From Symbiodinium natans (taxonomy: Eukaryota; Sar; Dinophyceae; Suessiales; Symbiodiniaceae): DNA of 64,000 nucleotides. The stretch is from NCBI GenBank assembly GCA_905221605.1, contig CAJNDS010002319.1:251501-315500 (forward strand), given 5' to 3'. Shown here in pieces: positions 35,001-41,215 of the stretch; position 1 is the first letter of the stretch; the number at the start of each line of letters is the position of its first letter. The position numbers and the translations under genes were made by a program. The notes below the pieces were generated by a model, which worked only from the letters and a program-made list of their open reading frames with translations, was not told where the DNA came from and ran no database searches.

Positions 35001-38000
35001 CAACCTGGGAAACAAAAGGGTGCCCTTTTGGTAAAGGGCTTAGAAAAGGGAGTTAGGGTACACTCTGGGTCCGAGTTAAACTTGCAAAAGTACATCTTGA
35101 AAAAAACACATTCTGTTTTGATCTCCTAACTATTGCTTCTCACCTGGCGAGAACAGAAAGGAAAAGCTCAAAGTTTGTGTCAGCAGAGAACTTGCTAGGG
35201 CTCGGGGATGTGAGGAGGCGCAAAGAAAATCGGGTCCCGCAGCCCTAAACCCTAAACCCTAAACCCTAAACCCTAAACCCTAAACCCTAAACCCTAAAGG
35301 GGTCAGGGGTGTGGGCTTAGAGGTTCCCAGGGGCTGATCCGTCCTAGCTTGCTCTTCGACCATCCCCACTCATTCTGCGAGCCATCCAACTCCTGCTGGG
35401 CAAGCGACTGAATGTCTGGGTGTAGGGTTTAGGGTTTAGGGTTTAGGGTTTAGGGTTTAGGGTGTAGGGTTTAGGGTTTGGAGTTTTAGGGTTCTGTTCT
35501 AGGGGTTTTCGGGTGTGGGGTTTGGGGTTCTAGGGGCTGAGGAAGGGACCCAGATACATGCAAGGGCCGCGTATGGCGTTCTCATGCTTCGGGCACACAG
35601 GGCTGGGCTCGTACTCTCCCACAGAGCCGGTGCATCATGGGAAGACGCTCTTGGAACAGGTGAAGGCGTTCTAACCCCTCCAAACCTCGAAGCTCAAAGG
35701 GTTGAGGGTCTAGGGCGTTTCGGGCTTGGCTTAGTTGGGTTCATGGCTTCCGGGTTTCAGAGCTTCGGGTCCAGAATTCCAGATGCAGTGTAGCTTTGCT
35801 TGCAGTACTTCTCGAGCCACCCGAAACACTATAAACCCCTGACTTGATTCCCACGAGCCAGTGTGACAGCTCAGGATGCCTACTGAACTTGAACCCCTAA
35901 GCCTTAAAGGGGCTTCCATCTAGTAGTTTGAGAGCCCAGCATATACCCTAGCCATGAGCCCTAACTAAACCCTAAACCCTGACCCTATACTACGCAGGTA
36001 CATGGAACCCTTAAAAAAGGTCTGAAGTACTGGACCCTTATAGGGGAAGTTCAACCGACTCCACGCCCGAGCCGACTCCGCTGCCTCGTACATCATCTTG
36101 TCAAGCTCTGCCTCTCTTACGGGTTTAGAGTTTAGGGAATCACTGTCGAACGAGTTTTGTAAACGGGCCCGAAGGTTCAAACAAAGGGGAAAGGGTATGA
36201 CTGGGCGTTTAGGGTTTAGGGTTTAGGGTTTAGGGTTAAAGCCTCGCCAACAGAGTTTCCTTCATGTTTCGTGGTAGTCGGGCACTTCGCGGTTGACCAT
36301 GAAAAACCCCCTGGTCGTGAGGCTTGAAGGTTCCAGGAACCCTAACCCTAAACCCTAAACCCTAAACCCTAAACCCTAAACCCTAAACCCTAAACCCTAA
36401 ACCCTAAGCCTAAACCCTAAGCCTAAACCCTAAACCCTAAACCCTAAACCCCACAATCCTGAACCCTGAGCTACCGAACCGCTGCTCCGTGACTTGCCTG
36501 CTCCAGGACACTCTTGCCGAAGAGCTTGGGTGCTATCAGCTCATTCACGTTCTTCACGGCCGTCAGCACCTTAAGGTTTTAGGGTTTAGGGTTCAGGGTC
36601 TAGGGTTTAGGGTTTAGGGTTTAGGGTTGAGGGTTTGGGGTTTAAGTCAGAGGATCTAGCGTGCAGCTTGATGAGTGCAAGGCCGGTACAAGGTCGGGTG
36701 TAAGGGATGCATGCAACAAACTACGAAGATAATATTGTAAAACCTGTTGCTATAATCATATATAGTAGGACAATATATTCTCATAGTCATATAATGACAG
36801 AAGAATATGAGGAACAAAAGTGCTCTTTTTTTACCATATTCAGAACGCACCTGAATCTTTGAACTCTCTCTCTCTCAGCTTGATGCATGTTGTCACGCCG
36901 GACCCTCGAGACTCGAGAAATGGAGCCCTTTGCGTGGGCTTGCTTGGGTTTGTTGCATAAACCGAAGGGTCCATGTACAGGCTTTAGGGTTTAGGGTTTA
37001 GGGATCTGTACTTGGGCCTTAAAGGGTTCCCATTTTGTAGCTTTAGGGCCCACGTATATACTATATAGGTAAGGGTAAGGGTACTTAAACCAGCACCCAC
37101 GAAAAATCAGGGGCATCATAAAGAGTTCTGACACCCGCAATGATGGCAGAGAAAGGTGACAGCTGCCGCAACCGCCACGAAATGCCGTATCACTCGACAG
37201 CCTGATAAGCGAACGCCCAAGAGAAACTGAGCTTGGCACACCCTTCCCGAGGTACCTGCGCGAGTTTCACAAAGCCGGGTCAGCACTCAGAAGCCACTGG
37301 GACCATGTGACTGCCATTGTACACAGAACCCAAGTATGGCCTTATGAGAGGTTGAGAAGGGCTTCCGTTTCAACTTCACAACATACCCCCTAAACCCTAA
37401 ACCCTAAACCCTAAACCCTAAACCCTAAACCCTAAACCCCTTTCATTCCTCATGCGCGTCTGTGAGGCTGAGAGCACGCCGTCCTTGCACCGGCATCCTC
37501 GACCCTTTAGCTGTGAAGTATGACCGGAAGCCATTTAGGGTTTAGGGTTTAGGGTTTAGGGTTTAGGCTTTAGGGTTTAGGGCTCTATTACGCCGAAGCT
37601 TTGGGACGGCGTGGAGATCTGCAAGACCCGAAGCTTCTCTTCCATGACCCTTCCCCACCTCGTAGGCCTTCTATTCCGAATAAGACGCTATGACATCGTA
37701 GGAAGCACGACCAGGAAAGTAGAGTTTGCCTGGAATTGCCGGGCTTGTTATAGAACGTTACCAAAACCTCTGAAACACAACAGCAACAAAAATCACAAAC
37801 AATGAGCTACACAAACAAGAGCAAGTTTCCGCGACGTTGGGGTTTGTTGTTGCTTTTGCACCCTAAACCCTAAACCCTAAACCCTACACCCTAAATCCTA
37901 AACCCGTAGACTTTGGGCCATCTGGCAAAGCGTTGAAGGCCCTGAACGGCCCCCTCAAAAGCATGCACTTAGTTAGGGGTTTAGGGTTTAGGGTTCAGGG

Positions 38001-40306
38001 ATTTAGGGTTTTGGGATTAGGGTTTAGGGTTACATGGTCCCTTAGGATGGGCCCTTAAACGGGGACCCCCTTCTATACCTAAAATGCCCCATAAGGGCCC
38101 ATACTTCCGAACCCTTTAAAGGACATAAGGGACCATCCTAACGGCCCAAAAGAACAACCCTTAGAACCCCAACAATCACAGCGCACCGGAGGCCCAAAGC
38201 CCCTTGGTAGGCCAGTAGCCATCATACGATACTTCGGGTACCCTTTTTGGGGTTGGTGACGTTTAGAAGGCCTGCCAAGACCCTAAAACCTAAACCCTAA
38301 ACCCTAAACCCTAAACCCTAAACCCTAAACCCTAAACTTTACCCTAAACCCTTGGGATTTTGAACTTGCTCGGCTATAGCGGGTAAGAATCTGCACGTTC
38401 CGATGCCTGTTGGCATCCTTGTCTCGCAACTCCAGGGCTTCGTAGACGCCTGTGGAGGCACCTGCGCACGGCTGAGGGATTCGTGTTTTGGGGACGGTTT
38501 AAGGTTTAGGGAGTTTGGGGTTTGGAGTTTAGGGTTTAGGGTTTAGGGTGTAGGGAGCTTCGGATATTTGGGGCTGGGGCGCAGGGTTCAGGGTATCAAG
38601 GGAGCCTCGGATCTTGGGGTTTAGGGTTTAGGGCTAGGGTTTAGGGTTTAGGGTTTAGGGTTTAGGGTTTAGGGTTTAGGGTTTAGGGTTTAGGGTTTGG
38701 GGTTTAGGGTTTAGGGTTTAGGGTTTAGGGTTTAGGGTTTAGGGTTTAGGGTTTAGGGCTACAGTAGGGTTGAGGGTTGACAGGGTTCGGGTTTGGAGTT
38801 TTTCGGTTTTTTAGGCGTAGTTGCAAGGCCCCTTAAAATGGGCCCGCCCTTCAAAGGGGACCCCTTCTATGCCACCTATATACCCTGTACAACCCAAGCG
38901 CCCAACCTTCAGAACCCTTGGGGTTTAGGGTTTAGGGTTTAGGGTTTAGGGCTTAGGGTTTAGGGTTTAGGGCTTAGGGTTTAGGGTTTAGGGTTTAGGG
39001 CTTAGGGTTTAGGTAAGAGACCACATCAAGGGCCCATGAAACTACCCTTAGAGGTTTCGGGACAGGGGCTATGTACGGGGCCGCAGGGTTCGAGCTTCTC
39101 AAGTTCCCGGGTTGAAGGCTGCAGGGTGCAGACTCGGTGTTCGGGGGATAAGGTTTCCGTATGAAGGGCTTGGGGTTGTGCTGCCCTAAACCCTAAACCC
39201 TAAACCCTAAACCCGAAACCCTAAACCGGAAACCCTCCCCTGCCAAGTGCCTGAAGGGACCGCTGCTCGGAAGAGTCCCTTGTCGGTGGCAAGGTCCACC
39301 TTTCTGCTTCCGTTCGTAGGGTTTAGGGTTTAGGGTTTAGGGTTTAGGGTTTAGGGTTTAGGGTTTAGGGTTTAGGGTTTAGGGTTTAGGGTTTAGGGTT
39401 TAGGGTTTAGGGTTAGGTTTAGGGTTTAGGGTTTAGGGTTTAGGGTTTAGGGTTTAGGGTTTAGGGTTTAGGGTTTAGGGTTTAGGGTTTAGGGTTTGGG
39501 TTTAGGGTTTAGGGTTAGGACCGACTTTGGACAATTAAAGTTGTACCCTTGGGTGTTGGGGACCAAAAAAACACCCGTAAGGGATATAAGGGCCATAGTA
39601 GGAGTATATTAACAAAGGGAACAACCTTAGGGGTACGAGTTTGGGGGGTTTACGGTTTGGGGGTTTGGGCTTTGGAGGTTGGGCTTTGGGGTTTAGGGTT
39701 GAGGGGCTTGGGAGTTAACCCTAAACCCTAAACCCTAAACCCTAAACCCTAAACCCTAAACCCGGGTTTACAGGGTTTTAGGGGCTCAAAGGTCTTCTGG
39801 GGTTTTACGTTTTAGGGTTTTAGGGTTCAGGCTTTACGGTTTTGGGCTTAAGCAGGGACTTTAGGGTTTAGGGGCTTTAGGGTTTGGGATATGCTTAGGG
39901 TGCAGAAACCTTGGGGATTACACGAAGCCTAGAAACTCTGATAGTCAGTTCTCTCACTGTTTGGGGTTGCGATGACAACACGGAGCCTGATCTTGGGCCA
40001 ACAAAGGGGCTAGTAGGGACCTGGCCTCCTGGTACATGCACTTAACCCTAAACCTCGTGACCCTTAAAGCCTAAACCTTTAAACTCTTACTCCCCAGGCC
40101 CCTAAACCCCTGCAACCCTAAACCCCTGAACTCTTAACCCCTAGAACCCAGAGCCCCTAGACAAACCCCTGAATACACCCCTAAACCACTAAGCCCCGAA
40201 TCCCCTAAACTCCTAATTTTACGCGGCCGAGCCCTCCTGCCTCAATCGTGGGGTTGCCTCGCGAATCCAGAATTTCGCGGGCCTTGAGGGTCCGGATGAA
40301 GGCCAT
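16365..40306 (-). CDS. ENO: Enolase (2-phosphoglycerate hydratase), 29 exons over 24 kb
   Basis: Interconverts 2-phosphoglycerate and phosphoenolpyruvate in glycolysis, normally in the cytosol. Twenty-nine minus-strand exons (listed separately) total 1344 nt and join in frame from ATG at 40306 to TGA at 16365, giving 447 residues; the family norm is 430-450. The key residues are present: Glu175 in QEFM, Glu218 in GDEGG, Asp253 in GTDVAASEF, Glu305 in SIEDPF, Asp332 in VGDDL, Lys357 in LLLK, His385 in [10 protein letters not shown], Lys408 in GQIKTGAP, and the loop SGAST. The EWGWS insertion (exon 7) is the one known in plant and alveolate enolases. By my reading, 20 introns start GC, 4 GA and 4 GT; all 28 end AG and the next exon always starts with G. 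Most introns carry telomere-type arrays near their ends. No stop or frameshift was found, so the gene looks functional. Boundaries without an AG|G donor context (exons 8-10, 16-19, 22, 25, 26, 28) could shift by a base or two. Confidence 0.95.
16398..16979 (-). other. Enolase intron 28
   Basis: Begins near a CCCTAAA (plus) array at 16815-16950 and ends with a TTTAGGG (plus) array at 16415-16480. The middle, 16490-16800, is unique with no gene seen. Confidence 0.85.
16980..17040 (-). CDS. ENO: Enolase exon 28
   Basis: Encodes [22 protein letters not shown] donor. Confidence 0.95.
17041..18614 (-). other. Enolase intron 27: arrays, GA tract, C-rich tract
   Basis: TTTAGGG arrays at 17079-17195, degenerate units at 17230-17380, a GA microsatellite at 17561-17763, C-rich unstable sequence with GGTACCCCGCCTG repeats at 17905-18300, and a CCCTAAA array at 18551-18592 just before exon 27. 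Open frames here are low complexity. Confidence 0.85.
18615..18688 (-). CDS. ENO: Enolase exon 27
   Basis: Encodes [11 protein letters not shown] then [13 protein letters not shown] and part of Arg; catalytic Lys408. GC donor. Confidence 0.95.
18689..19324 (-). other. Enolase intron 26
   Basis: T and G runs at 18711-18740, TTTAGGG array 18741-18870, a family A end fragment at about 18870-18935, unique sequence 18940-19140, CCCTAAA array 19160-19290. Confidence 0.8.
19325..19360 (-). CDS. ENO: Enolase exon 26
   Basis: Encodes [12 protein letters not shown], with His385 and the substrate-binding Arg-Ser pair. GT donor. Confidence 0.95.
19361..20420 (-). other. Enolase introns 24 and 25 around micro-exon 25
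   Basis: Blockwise array at 19410-19585 (CCCTAAA, CCCTGAA x6, CCCTACA/CCCTGCA, CCCTAAA), TTTAGGG array 19678-19760, poly-C 19935-19960, family B hairpin 20088-20175, CCCTAAA array 20347-20390. Confidence 0.8.
19857..19871 (-). CDS. ENO: Enolase exon 25, 15-nt micro-exon
   Basis: Encodes DRGWG, exactly filling the gap before VMVSHR. Acceptor CTCAG|GA, GC donor. Too short to find except by protein homology and splice context. Confidence 0.82.
20421..20474 (-). CDS. ENO: Enolase exon 24
   Basis: Encodes [20 protein letters not shown] donor. Bracketed by CCCTAAA below and TTTAGGG above. Confidence 0.95.
20571..20712. mobile_element. Hairpin element, family C
   Basis: Ends ACTTGGAGGTTCAGGGCACC and GGTTACTAAGTACC...GAACCTCCAAGT are inverted. 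It lies in enolase intron 23. Related copies at 20851-21320 and 26978-27231. Confidence 0.6.
20851..21320. mobile_element. Family C element carrying an internal coding-like segment
   Basis: The same inverted ends as 20571-20712, but with about 330 bp of unique sequence (20930-21260) inside. In the minus frame this segment reads [20 protein letters not shown] and is open for about 90 codons. Whether it is cargo or a trapped exon is unclear. Confidence 0.5.
21355..22234 (-). other. Rest of enolase intron 23
   Basis: Family I hairpin part at 21360-21435, G-rich tract 21488-21566, otherwise unique sequence. Poly-C runs at about 22017-22032 and 22093-22107. No supported gene. Confidence 0.6.
22235..22258 (-). 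CDS. ENO: Enolase exon 23
   Basis: 24 nt encoding ACNALLLK; catalytic Lys357. GC donor. Confidence 0.93.
22259..23531 (-). other. Enolase introns 21 and 22
   Basis: GA/GGGA purine tract 22403-22632 in intron 22. Intron 21 holds CCCTAAA 22973-23007, a TA tract 23090-23107 inside a hairpin-like stretch, and TTTAGGG 23374-23452. These arrays are in the opposite order to most introns. Confidence 0.8.
22758..22826 (-). CDS. ENO: Enolase exon 22
   Basis: Encodes [20 protein letters not shown] then EDG; metal ligand Asp332. GA donor. Confidence 0.94.
23532..23579 (-). CDS. ENO: Enolase exon 21
   Basis: Encodes [18 protein letters not shown] donor. Confidence 0.93.
23893..23929 (-). CDS. ENO: Enolase exon 20
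   Basis: Encodes [12 protein letters not shown] with metal ligand Glu305. GC donor. Confidence 0.95.
23930..25507 (-). other. Enolase introns 18 and 19
   Basis: TTTAGGG 23958-24030, CCCTAAA 24325-24365 and 24480-24620, a long CCCTAAA array 24842-24970, CCCTAAA 25084-25165, TTTAGGG 25350-25432. Inverted GGGGACCATAC-type sequence lies at 24058-24110. No other gene is seen. Confidence 0.8.
24637..24696 (-). CDS. ENO: Enolase exon 19
   Basis: Encodes [19 protein letters not shown] and part of Trp. GC donor. Confidence 0.88.
25508..25557 (-). CDS. ENO: Enolase exon 18
   Basis: Encodes [16 protein letters not shown] and part of Gly. GC donor; the boundary is less certain because this loop is variable. 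Confidence 0.85.
25558..27535 (-). other. Enolase introns 16 and 17 with family C hairpin
   Basis: TATACA/TA microsatellite 26001-26165; CCCTAAA 26320-26400; TTTAGGG 26515-26625 and 26895-26950. The family C element 26978-27231 contains a tandem AGTAGGGTTATGAGTACCCTTA repeat. Poly-C 27320-27332; CCCTAAA 27374-27450. The Leu/Ile-rich minus frame across the hairpin is an artefact. Confidence 0.8.
26420..26470 (-). CDS. ENO: Enolase exon 17
   Basis: Encodes [17 protein letters not shown] with metal ligand Asp253. GC donor. Confidence 0.94.
27536..27568 (-). CDS. ENO: Enolase exon 16
   Basis: Encodes [13 protein letters not shown] donor; the exact end could shift within GCCGC. Confidence 0.9.
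27570..29060 (-). other. Enolase introns 14 and 15
   Basis: Intron 15 holds a family D hairpin fragment (27700-27790). Intron 14 holds TTTAGGG 27915-27972, CCCTAAA-type arrays 28115-28205, 28335-28375, 28575-28605, 28710-28800 and 28897-29020, and unique islets at 27975-28095, 28205-28320 and 28610-28680. The islets are GC-rich and open in several frames but are not needed for enolase. Confidence 0.75.
27826..27869 (-). CDS. ENO: Enolase exon 15
   Basis: Encodes [17 protein letters not shown] donor (CAG|GCAACG). Confidence 0.94.
29061..29100 (-). CDS. ENO: Enolase exon 14
   Basis: Encodes [13 protein letters not shown] with catalytic Glu218. Donor GC after GAAG. Confidence 0.94.
29111..29230. 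mobile_element. Hairpin element, family D
   Basis: Ends GACTCCAAAACCCCTAATTAAGGAAT and ATTCCTTAATCAAGGGGTTTGGGAGTC are inverted. It contains TTTAGGG units in the loop. Other copies at 40493-40600 and 52553-52757; a fragment at 27700-27790. Confidence 0.65.
29734..29763 (-). CDS. ENO: Enolase exon 13
   Basis: Encodes [12 protein letters not shown] donor. Confidence 0.93.
30745..30807 (-). CDS. ENO: Enolase exon 12
   Basis: Encodes [20 protein letters not shown] and Glu; contains active-site Glu175. GC donor. Confidence 0.95.
31174..31274. mobile_element. Hairpin element, family F
   Basis: Ends TAAGGGTCCATGTGCCTA and GGTACATGGACCCTTA are inverted; CTTGGGACC and GGGCCCAAG pair inside. Partial relatives at 3857-3935 and 36964-37075. 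A GGGAGACGAA tandem repeat follows at 31370-31450. Confidence 0.6.
31520..32249 (-). repeat. Arrays around enolase exon 11
   Basis: CCCTAAG x5 then CCCTAAA from 31530 to 31680 on one side of exon 11; TTTAGGG 31763-31840 on the other. A poly-G run lies near 31867-31880. CCCTAAA 32155-32233 lies next to exon 10. Confidence 0.9.
31709..31753 (-). CDS. ENO: Enolase exon 11
   Basis: Encodes [15 protein letters not shown] with the conserved His of the mobile loop. GA donor. Bracketed by CCCTAAA below and TTTAGGG directly above. Confidence 0.95.
32250..32322 (-). CDS. ENO: Enolase exon 10
   Basis: Encodes [16 protein letters not shown] then VLPVPAFN, a highly conserved enolase segment. GC donor. 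Confidence 0.94.
32331..32633. mobile_element. Family B hairpin with a nested family A hairpin
   Basis: The segment TAGTAGTGTATGGGGGAACAA occurs at about 32337 and again at about 32485, either side of a family A element (32386-32484). The outer element closes with CCCATTCCCTACTAACC near 32605-32625. Nesting shows that both are insertion-type repeats. Confidence 0.6.
33444..33493 (-). CDS. ENO: Enolase exon 9
   Basis: Encodes [16 protein letters not shown] and part of Pro. GC donor. Confidence 0.92.
34496..34515 (-). CDS. ENO: Enolase exon 8
   Basis: 20 nt completing Gly and adding ANAILA. Acceptor GTAGAG|GA, GC donor. Confidence 0.9.
35344..35392 (-). CDS. ENO: Enolase exon 7 with EWGWS insertion
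   Basis: Encodes [16 protein letters not shown]. Donor is GA (CTAG|GACGG). The EWGWS insertion is shared with plant and apicomplexan enolases. Confidence 0.93.
36085..36111 (-). CDS. ENO: Enolase exon 6
   Basis: 27 nt encoding AELDKMMYE, matching the family segment GEIDKLMVE. GC donor after GAG. Confidence 0.9.
36498..36569 (-). CDS. ENO: Enolase exon 5
   Basis: Encodes [16 protein letters not shown] and FGKSVLEQ. Donor GCAAGT. Both flanks carry telomere-type repeats in the bracketing orientation. Confidence 0.93.
36570..38406 (-). other. Enolase introns 3 and 4
   Basis: TTTAGGG 36580-36635, a family F-like stretch 36964-37075, CCCTAAA 37388-37440, TTTAGGG 37535-37582, CCCTAAA 37859-37905, TTTAGGG 37978-38030, an inverted GGTCCCTTAGGATGG / CCATCCTAACGG stretch 38030-38150, CCCTAAA 38285-38350. 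Confidence 0.75.
37240..37255 (-). CDS. ENO: Enolase exon 4, 16-nt micro-exon
   Basis: Completes Arg and adds YLGKG, exactly the residues missing between exons 3 and 5. Acceptor GCGCAG|G, GT donor. Confidence 0.88.
38407..38461 (-). CDS. ENO: Enolase exon 3
   Basis: Encodes [18 protein letters not shown], including the SGAST active-site loop. GC donor after AACAG. Confidence 0.93.
38462..40240 (-). repeat. Enolase introns 1 and 2: long arrays
   Basis: TTTAGGG arrays at 38620-38760 and 38925-39010 (with TTTAGGGCT variants), CCCTAAA 39183-39233 next to exon 2, and a long TTTAGGG array 39319-39515 directly upstream of exon 2. CCCTAAA 39718-39763. 40020-40200 is degenerate CCCCTAAACC. Confidence 0.9.
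39251..39299 (-). CDS. ENO: Enolase exon 2
   Basis: Encodes [16 protein letters not shown]. Starts after GAAAG, ends TCAG before GCACTT. TTTAGGG array 15 bp above it, CCCTAAA array directly below. Confidence 0.93.
40241..40306 (-). CDS. ENO: Enolase exon 1
   Basis: Residues 1-22, [18 protein letters not shown] then PTIE. The start Met matches the usual enolase N-terminus. Ends GAG before a GC donor. A TTTAGGG array begins 80 bp upstream at 40395. Confidence 0.93.
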
Positions 40307-40492
40307 GGCGGCTACAAAACTACCGCCAGAAAGTTGGACAAAACAGCTGCGCAGCAAAGGGGCGGTCCCCTTGAAGGGTCTCAACATGTTTCGAGGGTTT
40401 AGGGTTTAGGGTCTAGGTTTTAGGGGGATGTAGGTGTCCAGCTTACTGCAACAGGCTCGGGGTTTGCGGCTCAAGGTAGTTCAGGGTTGTGG
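40307..40492 (-). promoter_or_regulatory. Putative enolase 5' region
   Basis: Lies between the enolase ATG and the hairpin at 40493. It contains TTTAGGG units at 40395-40412 and no recognisable TATA element or spliced-leader acceptor that I can name with confidence. The call is by position only. Confidence 0.3.
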
Positions 40493-40600
40493 ACCCAAAG
40501 AGCCCAATACCCCTTAATTAAGGAAGATAGCTTCAGTTATAAAGGGATCCCTCTTATGATTTAAGGAATATTCCTTCATTAAGGTATTGGGCTCTTTGGG
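40493..40600. mobile_element. Family D hairpin upstream of enolase
   Basis: CCCAAAGAGCCCAATACCCCTTAATTAAGG pairs (in parts) with TTCATTAAGGTATTGGGCTCTTTGGG. It lies about 190 bp upstream of the enolase start codon. Confidence 0.65.
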
Positions 40601-41100
40601 AGGGGTAGCGTGAAAAGCAAGCAGACAACCAGAATCTGACCCAACGCAGTCCGTACAGACCTTCTCCTGCACACAAACACACGAGTCACCGACCCATGAG
40701 TCCCTAAACCCTAAACCCTAAACCCTAAACCCTAAACCCTAAGCCCTAAACCCTAAACCGTAATCACTAGACTCCATAAGGCTTTGCACCCTAAACCTTG
40801 AACCCGCGAACCCCGATAGATCGAGCATGTCACCACAAAATCAATCAGCAACTCATCATTTCAACACCCTACTAAACCCTCAATTATTGGTTTAGGGTTT
40901 AGGGTTTAGGGATTAGGGTTTAGGGTTTAGGGTTTGGGGTTTAGGAAACCGAGCAAGGCGTTCGAACTATGGGACAAGGTGCTGAGGGAGGCAGAGGTTC
41001 TGCAGGGATTAAAAAAGCATCGGGGGAGGCTTCTCGTGTACTCCGACCTGCAACCCTTGCAAGATAATCCACACAGGGTTTAGGGTTTAGGGTTTAGGGT
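40601..41100 (+). other. CCCTAAA and TTTAGGG arrays and a plus-strand coding-like islet
   Basis: CCCTAAA 40702-40760 and TTTAGGG 40890-40945. The islet 40945-41070 is open on the plus strand for about 40 codons, reading AFELWDKVLREAEVLQGLKK, next to an AG|G acceptor; the minus strand is closed there. It may be an exon of a divergent gene; no family recognised. Confidence 0.45.
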
Positions 41101-41215
41101 TCCTATACTACAGGGGCCCTTAAAACGAATAAGAACAGGAGTTTGGGGGGTTGTTAGAGTGTAAGTTTAAAGGGACCGAAAGGGAGTACTGCTAGTAATT
41201 ATTCCGACCCCTATA
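41101..41215. mobile_element. Hairpin-like element, family G
   Basis: Shares GTTTGGGGGGTT...TATTCCGACCCC with 15785-16020 and the end of 2660-2825. Confidence 0.4.

Larger units (their letters stand above)
32634..36497 (-). other. Content of enolase introns 5 to 9 between exons
   Basis: TTTAGGG arrays 32887-32930, 33505-33550, 34540-34588, 35424-35478 and 36207-36236; CCCTAAA arrays 33060-33106, 33225-33290, 34145-34205, 34285-34395 (ending as CCCTAGA x5), 35243-35298 and 36342-36452. Family A hairpin at 34990-35073. Unique stretches 33600-34030, 34600-34900, 35500-35950 and 36240-36335 hold no recognisable gene. Confidence 0.75.

Noticed and set aside
35393-35407. Longer enolase exon 7 starting SLAQQ
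   Set aside because: The exon at 36085-36111 (AELDKMMYE) supplies the family-conserved segment and fits only if exon 7 starts at GAG 35392.
37440-37545. Candidate for enolase exon 4 (frame with SYFTAKG)
   Set aside because: No AG acceptor and wrong phase. The 16-nt segment 37240-37255 encodes RYLGKG exactly in phase with proper splice sites.
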